Of a stretch of DNA of 64,000 nucleotides, positions 61,918 through 64,000 are shown in pieces. The DNA is taken from NCBI GenBank assembly GCA_038030265.1, contig CM075943.1, positions 23,870,001-23,934,000 on the forward strand. Reading direction: 5' to 3'. Below the pieces are notes generated by a model. The model was given only the letters and a program-made list of their open reading frames with translations, made no database searches and had not been told where the DNA came from. The position numbers and the translations under genes were made by a program. Position 1 is the first letter of the stretch. Every line of letters begins with the position of its first letter. This stretch comes from Corythucha ciliata (lineage: Eukaryota > Arthropoda > Insecta > Hemiptera > Tingidae).

Positions 61918-61949
61918 AATTAGCCATTTCTCTCAATTTTGGTTGGTAA

Positions 61950-62295
61950 TCCCTCAATTTTAGCCGCGAATATATCGATTTTAGCCGTGGATTAGTGATT
62001 TTTTAAAAACTTCAGCAGTTTATTAGCGTAATTCAACATTTTATCGGCGAATGAGCACTTAATTTATCCACCTTTGTGTCTAAATTTTTCTCTACTTCAG
62101 CCATGAATTACTGTTTTATCTGATTTACCCACGCCGATTAGTACTTTATCTCAATTTTAGATGTTTTTTTTTTTTTTTTCAATTTTAGATGCGAATTATT
62201 GTTTTTGTAAATTTTAACTGCGAAGGGTCTTTTTTTCTCCATTTTAGCCATGAATTAGTGATTTCTCTCAATTTTAGCCTTGATGAATCGGATCA
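61950..62295. repeat. Degenerate minisatellite (TTTTAGCCATGAATTAGTGA-like unit)
   Basis: Repeated CTCAATTTTAGCC(A/G)(T/C)GAATTA blocks right of the palindrome. Inverted relatives (CGCGGCTAAAATCAAG) occur on its left at 61381-61440, so the whole 61.37-62.3 kb block is roughly symmetric. Confidence 0.7.
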
Positions 62296-62809
62296 CGGAG
62301 GTGATATAGAGAAAAACGCCAACCAAAGTATCGCGGGGCACTAGGGTGTAAACGCACCTTCGGAAAGAATGCTAATTTTTATTGTGCAAAATCAGCTTGT
62401 TCGACAAGATATCCAATTTTGTTTACTTCAACAGCTAGGATCCCGGGACAAATTATCCGTTTCCCTAATTGAAATTAACAGTGTGAAAGTTACGGTGTGG
62501 GAGGGGGGGACGGCTCCAAATGGTCAACGAATCTATCTGAGAACTGCTTGGTTTCCACCTCTGTGGCCAAGGACCAACATCTGGCAGATGTTACCATATC
62601 GTTAGTTTGGTTTTTAACTATAGGCGTGACGGAAAATTGTAAGGCCGTTAGTCACGTCGGGGTCACCAGTTATTGGTCGCGTTCTCTTTGGTATTCAAAA
62701 TAACGGCAAACGAAAGATTTAGAGATCTTTTTTATTTCGACAATGAAAAATTGGGGGAAAAACGAACTCGCGATCAAACTGACTTAATTATGTTGTTTTT
62801 TTAACATAA

Positions 62810-62996
62810 AGGGGTCCATAGACGTACAATAAATATTGCGCAATAAATTTGTACAATATTTCGTTTCCAGATGTTTAGGGATAAAAAAATAGGTTGTTCA
62901 TTATATTGTGCAACCCAACAATACAACCCACAAACGTTCAATTTTATCGTACAACCCCTATTATTGCGCAATATTATTGTACGCGTATGGGCCGCT
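62810..62996. mobile_element. MITE with TAA duplication, ends AGGGGTCCATAGACGTAC
   Basis: Left AGGGGTCCATAGACGTACAA, right TTGTACGCGTATGGGCCGCT, both followed inward by ATTGCGCAATA. TAA at 62807-62809 and 62997-62999. 187 bp. Confidence 0.85.
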
Positions 62997-63900
62997 TAAG
63001 GTTTTTTGTTATTTTGAAATAAAAATTGAGGTTTGTTAGCTGTTGGCACGCTACAGGCCGATCTAAACGGAGTAACGCATACTTATCCGCGGCCGAGAAA
63101 TGGGGCCGCGTTACGGCCCTAGTTCAAGTTCCAAGTTTCTAATAAGTTCAAGTTGGGCCAATAAAGTTTTAATTACGTCTCTGAATCCCTCCTGCTCCAC
63201 CAAAAAGTATTTCTATCCCGGAAAGGAAGGAGATAAGTCTTTTTTTCCGTTTTCGAGAACCAATTTTATTAGTAATCCTAAAATTCTCAAGAATATAATT
63301 ATAATTAAAATAAATAGTACATTTGGAATAAATAATTTAAATTATCTTCTCTCTAATACAATTAATTACGGCAGATTAAAATATATTTAACATTTTTTCC
63401 CGAAAAATTTAATTTATAAATTTAATTAACAACTTTTAAGGTATTAGGTAAGGAGGTACAAACTGCAGATTGAAGCTGCTCTCAATATTTTATTTTAATT
63501 GCAAGGGAACCAGCAATTGCACCGGAAGATATAATTTTTGTATATTTGTAGGATCATGTCTATTGTCACTGGTGGACTTTCTCGACTTTCATTTTAATCA
63601 AAATAGCTCAACAAAAAGACTAGCATTTTTTCTGTTTTTTTGATTTTCTAGTGGGAATCGAGCGTTTCAGTCCAGCACTTGTCCGATCCTTAAATAATTA
63701 TGACAGGGTACTGGGGGGGGGGGGCTTTTAAAGCATTTTCATTAAGTAAATTTGTTCCTGATTAACAACGAAAAAACTCAACTTTAAATGCTAGAATTCT
63801 TCGTAAGTAGCTAACGATAGAAGGCATTCCTCACGCTTAGCACCATCTTTTCTTTCTCCTTCCTGACAATTAATCGTAAGCCAGCTCTATGTACATCTAG

Positions 63901-63931
63901 TATAATAATAATAATAATAGTAATAATAAAC
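63901..63931. repeat. (TAA)n microsatellite
   Basis: About ten TAA units with one TAG interruption. Confidence 0.9.
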
Positions 63932-64000
63932 AATTTGCTGGGGAGTGGGAGGATAAATTAAAATTGGGTTGTTACATTAAATAAATAAAATAACGAAATA

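Larger units (their letters stand above)
57072..64000. other. Upstream of SART1: no gene seen, repeats only
   Basis: Contains the 449-bp element with a nested MITE, a second partial MITE, T-rich simple sequence, the tRNA-cored palindrome, a minisatellite, one TAA-flanked MITE and a (TAA)n microsatellite. The SART1 promoter should lie at its left end. 58.3-59.0 and 60.0-61.3 kb show nothing identifiable. Confidence 0.6.

Noticed and set aside
61475..62295. CRISPR array
   Set aside because: Repeats are degenerate without regular unique spacers, and the sequence is plainly from a eukaryote.

Overview
This is an animal nuclear window of about 60% A+T, most likely from an arthropod and probably an insect. 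Four conserved protein-coding genes can be assembled exon by exon with GT-AG splice sites and consistent phases. They sit among unusually many short inverted-repeat DNA transposons (MITEs). The arthropod reading rests on protein similarity and the many 54-96 bp introns; the species cannot be named from the sequence.

Layout. (1) 1-12.8 kb, minus strand: the 5' half of PTPN9 (Ptpmeg2), a tyrosine phosphatase with an N-terminal SEC14/CRAL-TRIO lipid-binding domain. Seven coding exons for that half are present, and the catalytic domain must lie left of the window. Between its first two exons are two related, phase-compatible last-exon candidates (11150-11368 and 12445-12705). Each encodes two membrane segments and a stop, and each has a polyadenylation-like hexamer nearby. 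(2) 14.96-16.52 kb, plus strand: UBAP1, an ESCRT-I subunit, complete in five coding exons and head to head with PTPN9. (3) 19.3-50.2 kb, minus strand: a KLF13-type zinc-finger factor in three coding exons. A 28-kb intron separates the first zinc finger from the other two, and the gene converges with UBAP1. (4) 52.6-57.1 kb, minus strand: SART1 (Snu66), a U4/U6.U5 tri-snRNP splicing protein, complete in 15 coding exons. (5) 57.1-64 kb: no gene seen, only repeats.

The genes do not form a pathway. PTPN9 and UBAP1 both act in membrane trafficking, KLF13 is nuclear transcription and SART1 is pre-mRNA splicing. The accessory content is in the KLF13 intron and the flanks. It includes MITEs with 3-bp TAA/TTA target duplications, two cases of a MITE inserted into its own kind, and a MITE carrying two further elements whose removal restores exactly 148 bp. 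There is also a 1.9-kb near-palindrome within a 3.7-kb inverted-repeat element, a 40-bp-type minisatellite invaded by transposons, a decayed ZMYM/hAT transposase fragment, and a palindrome centred on a tRNA-like gene. Homopolymer runs of G or C are conspicuously frequent. No CRISPR array, rRNA or bacterial-type operon was seen.
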